From Alphaproteobacteria bacterium MarineAlpha9_Bin3 (GTDB lineage Bacteria; Pseudomonadota; Alphaproteobacteria; TMED109), in assembly GCA_002937655.1 (NCBI GenBank), contig PTKH01000001.1, forward strand, positions 62,001 through 126,000: 64,000 bases of DNA, written 5' to 3'. The translations under genes were made by a program, and so were the position numbers. The notes under the pieces are model-generated. The model saw only the letters and a program-made list of their open reading frames with translations. It was not told the DNA's origin and did no database searches. Positions 8,510-19,302 of the stretch are shown here, piece by piece; the first letter of the stretch is position 1, and each line of letters opens with the position of its first letter.

Positions 8510-9760
8510 TTAAAGTAATTTTTTCTCTATATATTTTATAATTTCTGGTAGTTTTATTTTTTCTTGTTCTCCAGATTCAAGGTTACGAACTAATGCATAA
8601 TTATTATTTATTTCTTCTGTACCTATTATGATTGCATAGTTAGAGGTTAATTTATTAGCATTTTTTAATCTCTTCTTCAAATTACCTGAATAGCTCATTT
8701 CACAAGAAATGTTTTTATTTCTTAATTTATGAGCTAAATTTATACATATATTATTATTTTCTTCGCCAACTGGGATTATAGAAATGTGCTTTATTTTAAT
8801 CTCATTTATAGTAGATAATAAAATAAGCCTTTCAATTCCTCCAGCCCACCCAATTCCAGGAATATCTGTGCCTCCCATTTGCTTCATTAAGCCATCATAA
8901 CGCCCACCTGCAATTATAGCACTTTGTGATCCTAATTTATCTGTAATAAATTCGAATGTTGTATCATTATAATAGTCTAAACCTCGTACAAGTTTATCAT
9001 TAATTATATATTTAATATTTAAATTATCTAATCCTTCTAAAATATTTTTAAAACCTTCAAGTGAAGAATTATTTAGGTATTCACTGAGTTTAGGGGCATT
9101 CTTAATAATAGAAATATCATCTTGAGATTTAGAGTCTAAAATTCTTAATGGATTTTTATCTAATCTAGTCAAGCTATCTTTAGATAGTTTATTTTTATAA
9201 TCAGATAAGTAATTAGTTAGAGCTTTTATATATTCTTGGCGATCATCAATACTACCAAGGCTATTTATATTAAGCTCGCTATATTTTTCTATATTTAATT
9301 CATCTAGCACTTGTTTAGCACATGCGATAACTTCGATATCTGCTTGCTCTTTTTTTACTCCTAATAATTCAACCCCTACTTGGTGAAATTGTCTTAATCT
9401 TCCTTTTTGCGGCCTTTCATATCTAAACATAGGACCATGATAAAAAGCCTTAAAAGGCATTTCTTGTGTAAGGCCATTAGATATTATAGCTCTTATAATT
9501 CCTGCTGTTCCTTCCGGTCTAAGTGTGATTTCTTCGTCCCCCTTATCCTTGAAAGTATACATCTCTTTTGTAACTATGTCTGAGCTTTCACCTAAAGTTC
9601 TTTTAAATACATTTGAAAATTCAAAAATTGGAGTAGACATTTGCTTAAAACCGTAATTTGCAGAAATAGCACAGACCTTATTTACAATATAATTATAATT
9701 ATACATGTCTTTATGAAGATGGTCATGAGTGCCTCTTACTGATTGTAATTTATTATTCAT
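8510..9760 (-). CDS. hisS: Histidyl-tRNA synthetase
   Basis: A 416-residue class II aminoacyl-tRNA synthetase charging tRNA-His. Motif 2 is visible as FRYERPQKGRLRQFHQVGVE (about residues 112-131), the histidine-A motif as LVRGLDYYNDTTFEF (about 258-272), and motif 3 as GIGWAGGIERL near 303. The N-terminus SVRGTHDHLHKD is the usual start of the family. The ATG follows the ispG stop with no gap, and its own stop abuts prfA. No separate promoter is apparent, so expression probably depends on the upstream genes. Confidence 0.96.
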   Translation of the reverse strand: MNNKLQSVRGTHDHLHKDMYNYNYIVNKVCAISANYGFKQMSTPIFEFSNVFKRTLGESSDIVTKEMYTFKDKGDEEITLRPEGTAGIIRAIISNGLTQEMPFKAFYHGPMFRYERPQKGRLRQFHQVGVELLGVKKEQADIEVIACAKQVLDELNIEKYSELNINSLGSIDDRQEYIKALTNYLSDYKNKLSKDSLTRLDKNPLRILDSKSQDDISIIKNAPKLSEYLNNSSLEGFKNILEGLDNLNIKYIINDKLVRGLDYYNDTTFEFITDKLGSQSAIIAGGRYDGLMKQMGGTDIPGIGWAGGIERLILLSTINEIKIKHISIIPVGEENNNICINLAHKLRNKNISCEMSYSGNLKKRLKNANKLTSNYAIIIGTEEINNNYALVRNLESGEQEKIKLPEIIKYIEKKLL

Positions 9761-10855
9761 TTATTTTTTCAATCCTTCTGCATATTCTTCTACTAAATTA
9801 ATAACATGATTAATAAAATCTTTTTGTTCCATTCTATGACTACTGTTACCATCGACATATATTTGATGAAATTTTTTTCCTCCTCCTGTCACTCCTATAT
9901 TAGTTTCCTTTGCCTCTCCAGGTCCATTCACAACACAGCCTATGATAGATAATGAAATAGTCTCTTTTATATGTGAAAGCTTTTCTTCTATAATTTTTAC
10001 AGTTTCTATAACATCAAAATTTTGTCTAGCACAAGAAGGACAAGATATAATAGTTACTCCTTTATTCCTTATACCTAGAGATTTAAGGATTTGAAAAGCT
10101 GCTTTCACTTCCTCTACTGGATCTGCAGAAAGAGAGACTCTAATAGTATCTCCTATGCCTGACCACAATAGTCTTCCTAGTCCAATCGCCGATTGAATAG
10201 TTCCATAACGGAGGCTTCCTGCTTCAGTAATCCCAATATGAAGAGGATAATTAGTGATTTCAGATAATTTTTCATAAGCGCGCACTGCTAAAAATATATC
10301 GGAGGCTTTTACACTTATTTTAAAATTTGTAAAATTGCCATCTTCAAGTATTTTAATATTAGTTAAAGCACTTTCTACTAAAGCTTCTGGACATGGAGAT
10401 TTATATTTTTCTAAGATATTTTTTTCTAATGAACCTGCATTAACGCCTATTCTAATTGAACAGTTGTGATCTTTTGCAGCCTGAATTACTGATTTTATTC
10501 TCTCTCCTGATCCAATATTACCTGGGTTTATTCTAAGACACGCTGCACCTGCTTCGGCTGCTTCTATAGCTCTTTTATAATGAAAATGTATATCAGCAAT
10601 AATGGGAACATTTACATTTTTAACTATTTCTTGTAATGCTGATGTAGATTCTTGATCAGGGCAAGAAACTCTCACTAAATCTGCACCTGCTTCAGTTATC
10701 TCATTTATTTGATTGATGGTTTTTTTTATATCTGTTGTTAAAGTATTAGTCATTGATTGAACGCTAATAGGATTGCTGCCTCCTATAGCAACATCGCCTA
10801 CCATTATTGTTTTTGTCTTTTTTCTTTTTATTATTCTATATGGACGTGTATTCAA
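9761..10855 (-). CDS. ispG: 4-hydroxy-3-methylbut-2-enyl diphosphate synthase
   Basis: A 364-residue iron-sulfur enzyme of the MEP isoprenoid pathway, converting methylerythritol cyclodiphosphate to HMBPP. The TIM-barrel part starts [19 protein letters not shown]-like (here [13 protein letters not shown]) with the SVQSMTNT motif at about 33. The 4Fe-4S cluster cysteines are in ISCPSCAR (near 270) and [10 protein letters not shown] (near 305). The length fits the bacterial single-module form without the plant insert. It follows rodZ, a pairing seen widely in bacteria, and abuts hisS. Confidence 0.96.
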   Translation of the reverse strand: MNTRPYRIIKRKKTKTIMVGDVAIGGSNPISVQSMTNTLTTDIKKTINQINEITEAGADLVRVSCPDQESTSALQEIVKNVNVPIIADIHFHYKRAIEAAEAGAACLRINPGNIGSGERIKSVIQAAKDHNCSIRIGVNAGSLEKNILEKYKSPCPEALVESALTNIKILEDGNFTNFKISVKASDIFLAVRAYEKLSEITNYPLHIGITEAGSLRYGTIQSAIGLGRLLWSGIGDTIRVSLSADPVEEVKAAFQILKSLGIRNKGVTIISCPSCARQNFDVIETVKIIEEKLSHIKETISLSIIGCVVNGPGEAKETNIGVTGGGKKFHQIYVDGNSSHRMEQKDFINHVINLVEEYAEGLKK

Positions 10856-10865
10856 TATTATGCCC

Positions 10866-11729
10866 TTACTCTTCTATATATTTAATTAAATTTTCTAAAT
10901 TTAAAGAAATATTTCTTTTAACTTCCCCAGATTTTCCTAGTGCGTTAATGGTGTTATTATTTACTTTTATTATTATACCACCTGCGTTACCAGTTACTAG
11001 TATTAAATCCTTTTGATACGGTAATTTAATAATTTCATTTTTTTTTACAATTTTACTTACTAAAACTTTTAAATTTATATCTTGAATTTCTATCCAGCTA
11101 TCCTCTTTTGCTTCAATAAATATAAAATTTATTTCTTCAGGCTTTGTATGAATATCTTTATTAGTTGAAGTTGCAGTTGAAGCTTTATCAATAACATCAA
11201 TAGTTTCTTCTTTCTTTTCAATAATATCTATATCACTTAATTCTTTCTTTTTTGAAAGACTTTCTTCATTCACCTCTTTAATAATTTCTGTACTATTAAG
11301 AACATTATTATTAGTAATAATATTTTCTGTCTTGAGTTTATTAAGTTCTTTATAAACTATTAAGATAAAAAAAAATAAAATAATTGATATTAATAAAATA
11401 AATTTTTTAGATAATTTAAATTTATATGGTATTATTATATTCTGGTTTCCTTTATTTAAATTAACTTCTTTTAATTGATAATTATTAATTAATAATTTAG
11501 GGTCTATATCTATTAAATTTAGATATGTTCTGATGTGACCAATAATAAATATATCATCATTTATTTTATTAAAATTACCATTTTCTAATTTTATTATAAT
11601 TTCTTCTGATATATTTAGTATCTTAGATGCTTCTTTTATAGTTAAATTTTTATTATTTCTTGCATTTATTAAATTCAGCCTAAATTCTTCTGAATAATTA
11701 TTTTCTATTAATTTTATGTTGTTACTCAA
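10866..11729 (-). CDS. rodZ: RodZ-like cell-shape protein (HTH, one TM, DUF4115)
   Basis: A 287-residue bitopic membrane protein. A cytoplasmic helix-turn-helix of the HTH_25 type spans about 15-85 ([21 protein letters not shown], then [10 protein letters not shown]-like [13 protein letters not shown]). A single transmembrane segment follows at about 111-126 ([17 protein letters not shown]). Next comes a charged linker rich in Lys/Glu/Thr, and a periplasmic DUF4115 domain at about 200-270 ([25 protein letters not shown]). RodZ links MreB filaments to the envelope. Position immediately upstream of ispG supports the call. mreB is not in this window. Confidence 0.85.
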   Translation of the reverse strand: MSNNIKLIENNYSEEFRLNLINARNNKNLTIKEASKILNISEEIIIKLENGNFNKINDDIFIIGHIRTYLNLIDIDPKLLINNYQLKEVNLNKGNQNIIIPYKFKLSKKFILLISIILFFFILIVYKELNKLKTENIITNNNVLNSTEIIKEVNEESLSKKKELSDIDIIEKKEETIDVIDKASTATSTNKDIHTKPEEINFIFIEAKEDSWIEIQDINLKVLVSKIVKKNEIIKLPYQKDLILVTGNAGGIIIKVNNNTINALGKSGEVKRNISLNLENLIKYIEE

Positions 11730-11751
11730 ATTATTACTCTAAATAAAATAT

Positions 11752-12972
11752 TTATTTTTTTTCAAGCTCAAAAGTCGAATGCAGAACATTGATTGCTTTT
11801 TCTATTGCTGTTTCATCAATTAAAACACTTATTTTTATTTCAGATGTTGAAATAACATGAATATTAATATTTTCTGATGCTAAAGCTGAAAACATTTTAT
11901 TTGCAACGCCAGTATGAGTTCTCATTCCTAATCCTATAATAGATACTTTAGCTAAAGAATTATTTCTAATAATTCTTTCAAACCCGATATCATTCTTATT
12001 TTCTTCCATAATTAATATAGTTTGCTCCAAGTCTTTTCGAGAAACTGTATAAGTAAAATTAATATTATTTCCATTTTCTGAACCCGTTTGAACAATCATA
12101 TCAACATTAATATTAGCTTCACCCAAAGGACTAAATATTTTGGTAGCAACACCCGGTTTATCTAAGATATTGATAAGGGTCAGATTGGCCTCATCTTTAC
12201 TATAAGCAATACCACTAACTAATTCATTTTCCATTTTTTCATCCTCTTTTATTAAAAATGTTCCTGTATTACCTGATATACTTGATAATACTTGTACAGT
12301 TACCTCATGTCTCATAGCCATTTCTACAGATCTAGTTTGTAATACTTTTGCTCCTAAAGATGCAAATTCTAGCATTTCTTCATAACTTATTTTGTTTAAC
12401 TTTCTAGCATTTTTTACTATTCTAGGATCTGTAGTATATACACCATCAACATCAGTATATATATCGCATCTGTCTGCAGCTATAGCTGCTGCTATAGCTA
12501 CTGCTGAAGTGTCTGATCCACCTCTTCCAAATGTAACAATATTTTTATCTTCATCAATACCTTGAAAGCCAGCAATAATGGGAATTTCTCCTCTATTCAT
12601 AATTTCTAGAATTATTTTATCATCTATTCTATTTATTTTAGCTTTTGTAAAATCTTTTGTGCCAATTATTGGAATTTGCCATCCCAATAAGGGTCTACCT
12701 TTTAACCCAATTTCTTTTAATGCCATAGAAATGAGAGAGATTGCTATTTGCTCTCCAGTTGAAACTATCATATCAGATTCTAGTTTGTTATTTTGAATAT
12801 CAAAATTTTCTGCTAGACTCAATAATTTATTTGTTTCTCCTGACATAGCAGAAGAGACTACGGCTACTTGATTTCCATTTTTTATTTCCTTATTAATGAT
12901 AGAACAAACATGTTTTATTTTTTCGATTGTTCCAACGGAAGTTCCACCAAATTTTTGGACTATTTTTTGCAT
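11752..12972 (-). CDS. lysC: Aspartate kinase
   Basis: A 406-residue aspartokinase catalysing the first step of the lysine, threonine and methionine pathway. The kinase domain starts with the KFGGTSVGT motif at residues 6-14 and contains FGRGGSDTSAVAIAAA near 148. Two ACT regulatory domains occupy about 260-400 (for example LINILDKPGVATKIF and SIIGLGMRTHTGVA), so feedback control by lysine and/or threonine is expected. It is the first gene of the minus-strand block and is divergent from ubiG, with 103 bases between them. Confidence 0.96.
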   Translation of the reverse strand: MQKIVQKFGGTSVGTIEKIKHVCSIINKEIKNGNQVAVVSSAMSGETNKLLSLAENFDIQNNKLESDMIVSTGEQIAISLISMALKEIGLKGRPLLGWQIPIIGTKDFTKAKINRIDDKIILEIMNRGEIPIIAGFQGIDEDKNIVTFGRGGSDTSAVAIAAAIAADRCDIYTDVDGVYTTDPRIVKNARKLNKISYEEMLEFASLGAKVLQTRSVEMAMRHEVTVQVLSSISGNTGTFLIKEDEKMENELVSGIAYSKDEANLTLINILDKPGVATKIFSPLGEANINVDMIVQTGSENGNNINFTYTVSRKDLEQTILIMEENKNDIGFERIIRNNSLAKVSIIGLGMRTHTGVANKMFSALASENINIHVISTSEIKISVLIDETAIEKAINVLHSTFELEKK

Positions 12973-13075
12973 AAAATTTAACCTTAAAGTATATATATAA
13001 ACGTATTCATACTTTGTCCTTAAAAAAGGTGCAAGATAGTTTTAACTTATAATAGTAAAAAAGATATTAAATAAT

Positions 13076-13807
13076 ATGTCATTAAGTACAGTTGATAAAG
13101 ACGAAATTATACAATTTTCCAAATTAGCTAATGATTGGTGGGATGAAGAAGGTAGCATGTCATTTTTGCATGCAATGTCACAAATCAGAACTAAATTTAT
13201 AAAGCTGGAATTAATAGAAAAGTATAACCTTATAGATAAAAAGAAAGTATTAAATGGACTAGAAATTTTAGATTTAGGTTGTGGAGGTGGAATAGCTAGT
13301 GAGCCTTTAAGTAGACTAGGAGGTAATGTAACTGGAATAGATGAGTCACAAAAATTAATAGATGTAGCTAATCAGCATGCAAAAAATATGAAACTTAAAA
13401 TAAATTATAAATGTTGTAATATTGAGAGCTTAAGTAAATTTAAAAAAAAGTATGACGTTATTTTGGCCTTAGAGCTTTTAGAGCATGTTAATAATTTGGA
13501 TTATTTTTGTGAACTGATCACACATCTATGTAAAAAAAATGGCATAATTATCCTATCCACAATTAATAAAACACTTTTATCGAGGATGTTTGTGATAGAT
13601 ATTGCAGAAAATATACTTAAAAAGATTCCTAAAGGTACTCACCATTATGAAAAATTTATAAAACCTAGAGAAATTAGTGAAATATTTAGTCAATATGGTT
13701 TTCAAATTAAGAATATTAAAGGCATGAATTTAAACCCTATTTTAAATTGCTGGAAATTAACGAATAATACTTCAATAAATTATATTTTATCATTGTCTAA
13801 GAAATAA
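13076..13807 (+). CDS. ubiG: Ubiquinone biosynthesis O-methyltransferase
   Basis: A 243-residue class I methyltransferase carrying out the O-methylation steps of ubiquinone synthesis. The family N-terminus is clear ([23 protein letters not shown], split here for length), the SAM motif is [18 protein letters not shown] near 69, and [10 protein letters not shown] near 137 and [10 protein letters not shown] near 195 are typical. It is divergent from lysC, a classical alphaproteobacterial arrangement. A TATAAT hexamer at 13048-13053 could be its -10 box, with no good -35 seen. The last 11 bases overlap the convergent secA end. Confidence 0.95.
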   Translation: MSLSTVDKDEIIQFSKLANDWWDEEGSMSFLHAMSQIRTKFIKLELIEKYNLIDKKKVLNGLEILDLGCGGGIASEPLSRLGGNVTGIDESQKLIDVANQHAKNMKLKINYKCCNIESLSKFKKKYDVILALELLEHVNNLDYFCELITHLCKKNGIIILSTINKTLLSRMFVIDIAENILKKIPKGTHHYEKFIKPREISEIFSQYGFQIKNIKGMNLNPILNCWKLTNNTSINYILSLSKK

Positions 13808-16415
13808 GCTTACAACTTTCTGTTCCAAAACAATGTTTATATTTTTTACCTGAGCCACATGGGCACATTTCATTTCTTCCAATTTTTTTTGATTTAATGG
13901 GTGTGTTAATTTTTTTGTTATTGTCACTATTATGAGCTGACTCTTTAATTAAAGTTATATCCTCTTCTTTTCGCTCTGGAATTTCTGAGGTAATCTCTAT
14001 ATTTAATAATATAGTGGTAGTTTGATTTCTTATATTTTCTAACATTACTTGAAATAAATTGAATGCCTCACTTTTGTATTCATTTAATGGGTCTCTCTGG
14101 GCGTATGCTCTTAAGCCTATTCCTTGTTTTAATTGATCTAACTGCAATAAATGCTCTTTCCAATTTTGATCTACTACTTGAAGCATTACCTGCTTCTCTA
14201 TATTTTGCATATTTTCAATACCAAAAATATTATTTTTTTGTTTAATTTTGCTGTCAGCTGCTTCTTTTATATAATGTTTAAATTCTTTTTCTGTCACTCC
14301 ATCTTTCTTTGCCCAGTCATTAAGTGGCAAATCTAACCCTAATTTTTTTAGAGAAATAGATAAGCTTTTTAAATTCCATTGTTCGGCATATGCTTTTTCT
14401 GGAATATTTATACTTACTAAGTCATCTATTATTTCGTTTCTCATATTTAATGTAGTATCTGTTATATTATTCACCTGCATTAGTTCTTTTCTTTGTTCAT
14501 AAATAGCTTTTCTTTGATCATTCATAACATCATCGAAACGAAGAAGGCTTTTTCTAATTTCAAAGTTTCTTCCTTCCACTTTTTCTTGTGCTTTTTGAAG
14601 AGCCCTATTTACCCAATTATGTATTATAGCTTCACCTTTTTTAAGACCTAATTTTTGTAAAACTGTATCTAATTTTTCTGAACCAAATATTCTCATTAGG
14701 TCATCTTCAAGTGAAAGAAAAAATTTAGATTCTCCTGGATCTCCCTGTCTTCCTGATCTTCCTCGTAATTGATTATCTGTTCTTCTGCTTTCATGCCTTT
14801 CGGTACCTATAACTAAAAGCCCTCCACTTTTTAAAGCTATATTTTTATTTTCTTCAATATTATTTATTTTATTTTTACTATTTTTGCTCATCATATCTTT
14901 ATTACCGCCTAATTGTATGTCTGTACCTCGCCCAGCCATATTTGTTGCAATAGTTACAGAATTAGGTACGCCCGCTGTTGCAATAATACTAGCTTCTTCT
15001 GCATGATTTCTTGCATTTAAAACATTATGCTTGATTTTTACTTTTTTAAGCATATCTGACAGCATTTCAGATTTTTCAATACTGGTTGTACCTACTAGAA
15101 CAGGTTGCTTTTTTTTATTTGCATTCCTAATATTATCTATAACGGCATTCCATTTTTCTTCCGCTGTTCTGTAAACCTCATCATTTTGGTCAATTCTAAT
15201 CATTTTTTTGTGAGTAGGCACAGTTATAACTTCAAGATTATATATTTCCATAAATTCATTAGCTTCAGTTGAAGCCGTGCCTGTCATTCCAGCTAATTTA
15301 GGATACATTCTAAAATAATTTTGAAATGTAACTGACGCTAAAGTCTGATTTTCATTTTTAATAGAAACATTTTCTTTTGCTTCCAAAGCTTGATGAAGAC
15401 CATCTGAAAACCTTCTTCCTTCCATCATTCTTCCTGTAAACTCGTCAATTATTACTACTTTATTATTATTAACAATATAATCTTTATCTTTTTCGAAAAG
15501 TCTGTTTGCTCTAATTGCTTGATTAATATGATGAACTATTCCTACATTTTCGGGGTCGTATAAGTTCTGACTTTTTAAGAGAGATTTTTCTTTTAAAATT
15601 TTTTCAACATTTTCATTACCTTGCTCAGTTAAAGCTACACTTTTTGTTTTTTCGTCTATTTCTAAATCTTCTTCATTTAAAATAGGTATTAATTTATTAA
15701 TTGTTTTATAAAGCTCTGAATTATCTTCTGTTGGACCAGAAATTATTAGTGGTGTTCTTGCTTCATCAATTAAAATTGAGTCTACTTCATCAACAATTGC
15801 AAAGTTAAATTCACGTTGAACCATTTGATCAAAAGAGAATTTCATATTATCTCTAAGAAAATCAAAACCTAATTCATTATTGGTAGCATAAGTAATATCA
15901 GCATTATAAGCTTCTTTTCTTTGTTCATCTTCTAAATTTGGAATAATACAACCTACAGTTAAACCTAAAAAATTATAAATTTGTCCCATCCATTCACTAT
16001 CTCTACTAGCTAAATAGTCATTTACTGTGACAATATGTACTCCTTTTCCTGTTAAAGCATTAAGATAAGCTGGTAAGGTGGCTACTAAAGTTTTACCTTC
16101 TCCTGTTTTCATTTCTGAAATTTTTCCTTGATGTAAAACAATACCTCCTATGATTTGAGCATCATAGTGTCTTTGACCTAAGACTCTCTTTGCCGCTTCT
16201 CTAACTGTAGCAAAGGCTTCAGGAAGAATTTTTTCTAAATCATTATTTTTTTTATATAACTCTTTAAGTTTTAAAGAAGTATTTTTTAATTCTTGGTCTG
16301 TAAGTTTAGATATGACTGTTTCAAGTTTATTTACTTCATCCAATAATAAATTAATTCTCTTTAAATACCTATCATTAGGAGTACCAAAAATTTTTTTTGC
16401 TAGGCTATTTAGCAT
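13797..16415 (-). CDS. secA: Preprotein translocase ATPase SecA
   Basis: The 872-residue motor ATPase of the Sec export pathway, at the inner membrane. Walker A is [17 protein letters not shown] near 103, the DEAD-type box is [15 protein letters not shown] near 208, and motif VI lies in the segment [13 protein letters not shown] near 560. The C-terminus carries the zinc-binding, SecB-binding tail [14 protein letters not shown] at about 852-865. Length is slightly below the 900 of larger homologues because the C-terminal linker is short. It is divergent from argJ and convergent with ubiG. Confidence 0.97.
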   Translation of the reverse strand: MLNSLAKKIFGTPNDRYLKRINLLLDEVNKLETVISKLTDQELKNTSLKLKELYKKNNDLEKILPEAFATVREAAKRVLGQRHYDAQIIGGIVLHQGKISEMKTGEGKTLVATLPAYLNALTGKGVHIVTVNDYLASRDSEWMGQIYNFLGLTVGCIIPNLEDEQRKEAYNADITYATNNELGFDFLRDNMKFSFDQMVQREFNFAIVDEVDSILIDEARTPLIISGPTEDNSELYKTINKLIPILNEEDLEIDEKTKSVALTEQGNENVEKILKEKSLLKSQNLYDPENVGIVHHINQAIRANRLFEKDKDYIVNNNKVVIIDEFTGRMMEGRRFSDGLHQALEAKENVSIKNENQTLASVTFQNYFRMYPKLAGMTGTASTEANEFMEIYNLEVITVPTHKKMIRIDQNDEVYRTAEEKWNAVIDNIRNANKKKQPVLVGTTSIEKSEMLSDMLKKVKIKHNVLNARNHAEEASIIATAGVPNSVTIATNMAGRGTDIQLGGNKDMMSKNSKNKINNIEENKNIALKSGGLLVIGTERHESRRTDNQLRGRSGRQGDPGESKFFLSLEDDLMRIFGSEKLDTVLQKLGLKKGEAIIHNWVNRALQKAQEKVEGRNFEIRKSLLRFDDVMNDQRKAIYEQRKELMQVNNITDTTLNMRNEIIDDLVSINIPEKAYAEQWNLKSLSISLKKLGLDLPLNDWAKKDGVTEKEFKHYIKEAADSKIKQKNNIFGIENMQNIEKQVMLQVVDQNWKEHLLQLDQLKQGIGLRAYAQRDPLNEYKSEAFNLFQVMLENIRNQTTTILLNIEITSEIPERKEEDITLIKESAHNSDNNKKINTPIKSKKIGRNEMCPCGSGKKYKHCFGTESCKLIS

Positions 16416-16540
16416 ACAAACTATCCTATATTTTTTATTTTAAAATAAATTTAAATTTTTACTGCATTTTTCTTTATCATTAGTCTATAAATTAATTACT
16501 TGTTTTATACTATTATTTAATAAAAAGAAAGATATTAGAT

Positions 16541-17779
16541 TTGTCACAAAAGTTTAGAAAATCTCCTTTAGCACCAAAATCATTCCCTGACTTGCCATAT
16601 ATAAAAGGGATTAAATTATCTGCTATTCATTCAGGTATAAGGTATAGGGATAAGCTTGATTTGAGTTTAATAACCATGACTGAAAAAACTAACGTTGCAT
16701 GTGTAGTAACAAAGTCTAGTACTCCATCAGCACCAGTCTTATGGTGCAAGAAAATCAGAAATATTGGTAAAGCTAGAGCATTAATAGTGAATTCAGGTAA
16801 TGCTAATGCACACACGGGCAAAAAAGGACTAAAAGCTGTTAAAGATACAGTTGCTCATATAGCAAAAAATTTAGACTGTAAAAGTAATGAGGTATACGTA
16901 TGTTCAACTGGAGTAATTGGAGAATTTTTAAATAGTGATAAAATTACTTCATCTATACCTAAATTAATAAAACAAAAAGAATCCTCTTGGAAAGAAGTGG
17001 CTGAATCAATTTGTACTACTGATACTTTTATTAAAGGTTCTAAAAAAAATTGTAGAATTGATGGTAAAAACTATAAAATAGTGGGGATTGCAAAAGGTTC
17101 TGGAATGATTTTTCCCAATATGGGCACAATGCTGGCTTTTATTTTTACTGACTTTCCAATACCTAAAAGGATTTTAAATCTTCTTCTAAAAGAGGCAGTT
17201 GAAAAATCTTTTAATTCTATAACAGTTGATGGAGATACGTCTACTTCAGATACTTGTCTTTTATTTTCTTTAAATTCTTCGCCACTTAATAAGTCTATAA
17301 AATCTATAAATGAAGATCGTATAGAATTATTTAGAAAATCACTAGATCAAGTTTTACAAGATTTAGCTAAACAGATTGTATGTGATGGTGAAGGAGCTAG
17401 TAAGTTTATTACAATAAATGTAAAATCTGCAAAAACATATAAAATTGCAAAAGAAATAGCATTATCTGTGGCAAATTCTTCATTAGTTAAAACAGCTATA
17501 GCTGGAGAGGACCCTAACTGGGGTAGAATAATTATGGCTATTGGAAAATTAGGTAGTTCAGTAATTCAAGATAAAATTTCAATATCAATAAATAAAGTAA
17601 AAATTACTTATAATGGAGCATTAGTAAATAATTATAAAGAAGAGGATGTAGTAAAAAAAATGAAATCTAAAAATATTGAAATAGATATAAGCGTCGCTAC
17701 AGGAAAAGAATGTGCTACGGTATGGACATGCGATTTAACTAAAGAATATATCAAAATTAATGCAGATTATAGGTCATAA
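16541..17779 (+). CDS. argJ: Bifunctional ornithine acetyltransferase / N-acetylglutamate synthase
   Basis: A 412-residue enzyme of the cyclic arginine pathway, transferring acetyl from N-acetylornithine to glutamate. The autocleavage region reads FPNMGTMLAFIFTD near 193, with the Thr nucleophile of GT-M-L retained. VDGDTSTSD, CDGEGASKF and AIAGEDPNWGRI are further family landmarks, and the C-terminal TCDLTKEYIKINADYRS is typical. The start is a TTG at 16541 with a weak AGAAAG site; no upstream ATG in frame extends the conserved start. It is divergent from secA, with 125 bases between. The window also holds argG. Confidence 0.94.
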   Translation: MSQKFRKSPLAPKSFPDLPYIKGIKLSAIHSGIRYRDKLDLSLITMTEKTNVACVVTKSSTPSAPVLWCKKIRNIGKARALIVNSGNANAHTGKKGLKAVKDTVAHIAKNLDCKSNEVYVCSTGVIGEFLNSDKITSSIPKLIKQKESSWKEVAESICTTDTFIKGSKKNCRIDGKNYKIVGIAKGSGMIFPNMGTMLAFIFTDFPIPKRILNLLLKEAVEKSFNSITVDGDTSTSDTCLLFSLNSSPLNKSIKSINEDRIELFRKSLDQVLQDLAKQIVCDGEGASKFITINVKSAKTYKIAKEIALSVANSSLVKTAIAGEDPNWGRIIMAIGKLGSSVIQDKISISINKVKITYNGALVNNYKEEDVVKKMKSKNIEIDISVATGKECATVWTCDLTKEYIKINADYRS

Positions 17780-18160
17780 ATAAATCTTACCTTTACATTT
17801 TCCTTCTATTTTTATATCGCTATACCTGCTTTTCATTTTAAATAATTTGTTAGTCAAAGAATAAGTAAAAGATAAAGAGCTTTTTTCCTCTGTTCTATTT
17901 TGCCATCCACCAATTCCTATAACTATTCCAGCATTCCCTTTTCTAAAAGAAACTTTTGCTATTTTTTTTAAATCATTAATTTTAAAATGTATTTTATGTA
18001 CAGAAACTCTTTTAATTACTTTCCACTCTGCATATTGCGCTTCTTTATTGGACCAGTAAATACCTTTGCAAAATAATTGCTCTTGATTAGCTGCTTTTGA
18101 GGCTGAAAATGGAAAAAGGTATAAAATTATTATTAAAAAAACAATATTTATCTTAATCAT
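17774..18160 (-). CDS. Small exported protein of unknown function
   Basis: A 128-residue protein I do not recognise. Residues 1-23 form a clear signal peptide (hydrophobic core INIVFLIIILYLF, cleavage likely after SASKAAN-type sequence). The mature part has two cysteines (in LFCKG near residue 31 and GKCKGK near 122) that could form a disulfide. It is basic and beta-rich in appearance (VIGIGGWQNRTEE, SLSFTYSL). It lies three bases after the methyltransferase-like gene and is presumably co-transcribed with it. It overlaps the convergent argJ end by six bases. The periplasm is the likely location. Confidence 0.7.
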   Translation of the reverse strand: MIKINIVFLIIILYLFPFSASKAANQEQLFCKGIYWSNKEAQYAEWKVIKRVSVHKIHFKINDLKKIAKVSFRKGNAGIVIGIGGWQNRTEEKSSLSFTYSLTNKLFKMKSRYSDIKIEGKCKGKIYL

Positions 18161-18163
18161 TAT

Positions 18164-18952
18164 TTAATTTTTCCATCCTGTTACAAATATAACATTATAC
18201 GGTATTAAAAATTCTTTATTATTACTATAATTTTCTTTTAAGTAAATTTCTGCTTCTTTAAATATTGATTTAGGTGTAAATGCCCTCGATCTTCCATTTA
18301 AGTTGTTATTTTCATTAAAAGATCTAATGTCAGTAAACAAATTACTTATGTTCGTGTAGCCTTTTACAATTTTCTCTTGATCAGCCATTGGCATTGCAAA
18401 GCCTGCTCTTTGTAATAAACTTCCTAATGTTTTTATATCACAAAAAGGAAAAATTCTTTGGTATAGTCCGCCTAATATTTTTTCATCTGCATATGCTAAA
18501 CTTTCAGCTAAAGGTGATAGTGTGCCTTCGCCCCAGAATGCTGCAATAAATAAACCATTACTTTTTAGGGTATTAAATATTTGTTTAAATGTTCCAGGAA
18601 TATCATTCACTGTATTCAATCCTAGTATGCTATAAACTAAATCTAAGGAATTATTTTTTAGTGGTAAGAATTCCTCATCGCTATTAAAATTAATTAACAT
18701 ACTTTCTGCACTTGTTTGCATTGCAGTTCTATATAATTTTTTTACTAGTTTAGTATTTTCAATTTTTTCCCCCACAATAAAAGTTTTTGAATTTAATTCT
18801 AAAGCGTGCTCAAAATTTATATTAGTTTCTTTTATTCTTTCAGCTAATTCATTTGCAATTTGTAAATATAATTTATTAAATTTAAAATAATTATATCTTA
18901 TAGCTTCTCTATTAAATATTTTGGGTATAGAATTTTGTGTATTTTTAATCAT
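18164..18952 (-). CDS. Methyltransferase-like protein (BioC/NDUFAF5 family), degenerate SAM motif
   Basis: A 262-residue protein with the layout of the alphaproteobacterial NDUFAF5/BioC-like methyltransferases: an N-terminal FNREAIRYNYFKFN start (residues 13-26), LPLKNNSLDLVYSILGLNTVND near 100, LKSNGLFIAAFWGEGTL near 133, and a C-terminal YNVIFVTGWKN. Motif I, normally LDLGxGxG, reads ALELNSKTFIVGE at about 50-62 with no G-x-G, so SAM binding is doubtful. Mitochondrial NDUFAF5 hydroxylates a complex I arginine rather than methylating; whether this protein acts similarly is inference. It is divergent from grxC, a familiar alphaproteobacterial neighbourhood. Confidence 0.75.
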   Translation of the reverse strand: MIKNTQNSIPKIFNREAIRYNYFKFNKLYLQIANELAERIKETNINFEHALELNSKTFIVGEKIENTKLVKKLYRTAMQTSAESMLINFNSDEEFLPLKNNSLDLVYSILGLNTVNDIPGTFKQIFNTLKSNGLFIAAFWGEGTLSPLAESLAYADEKILGGLYQRIFPFCDIKTLGSLLQRAGFAMPMADQEKIVKGYTNISNLFTDIRSFNENNNLNGRSRAFTPKSIFKEAEIYLKENYSNNKEFLIPYNVIFVTGWKN

Positions 18953-19035
18953 ATAAATCTAAATAATTTTGTTTTATTTTATTAATATATATATTATTTA
19001 TAGTTTTACACCTAGTAATATTATAAGAGGATAAA

Positions 19036-19302
19036 ATGAGGAAAATGCTTATATACACAGGTTATTTATGTGGATATTGCTCAAGAGCTAAAAGTTTATT
19101 AAAAGAAAATAATATAGATTTTGATGAAATAAATATTCACGATAATCCTGAAAAGATGGAAGAAATGCTTAAATTATCAGGGGGGAAGAGAAGTGTGCCA
19201 CAAATATTTTATGGGAATATACATATAGGCGGCTCTGATGATTTGTACGCTATGAGCGTTAAAGGAAAACTCGATAAACTAATTAATGAAGAAAATAAAT
19301 AA
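19036..19302 (+). CDS. grxC: Glutaredoxin 3
   Basis: An 88-residue dithiol glutaredoxin that reduces disulfides and glutathionylated proteins in the cytoplasm. The active site is CGYC (residues 13-16), differing from the common CPYC by a glycine in place of proline. The cis-proline segment is KRSVPQIFYGN and the glutathione-binding GGSDDLYAM follows. An AGAGGA ribosome site precedes the ATG. Its stop codon is immediately followed by the ATG of the nitrilase-family gene, so the two are translationally coupled, a pairing common in this class. Confidence 0.94.
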   Translation: MRKMLIYTGYLCGYCSRAKSLLKENNIDFDEINIHDNPEKMEEMLKLSGGKRSVPQIFYGNIHIGGSDDLYAMSVKGKLDKLINEENK

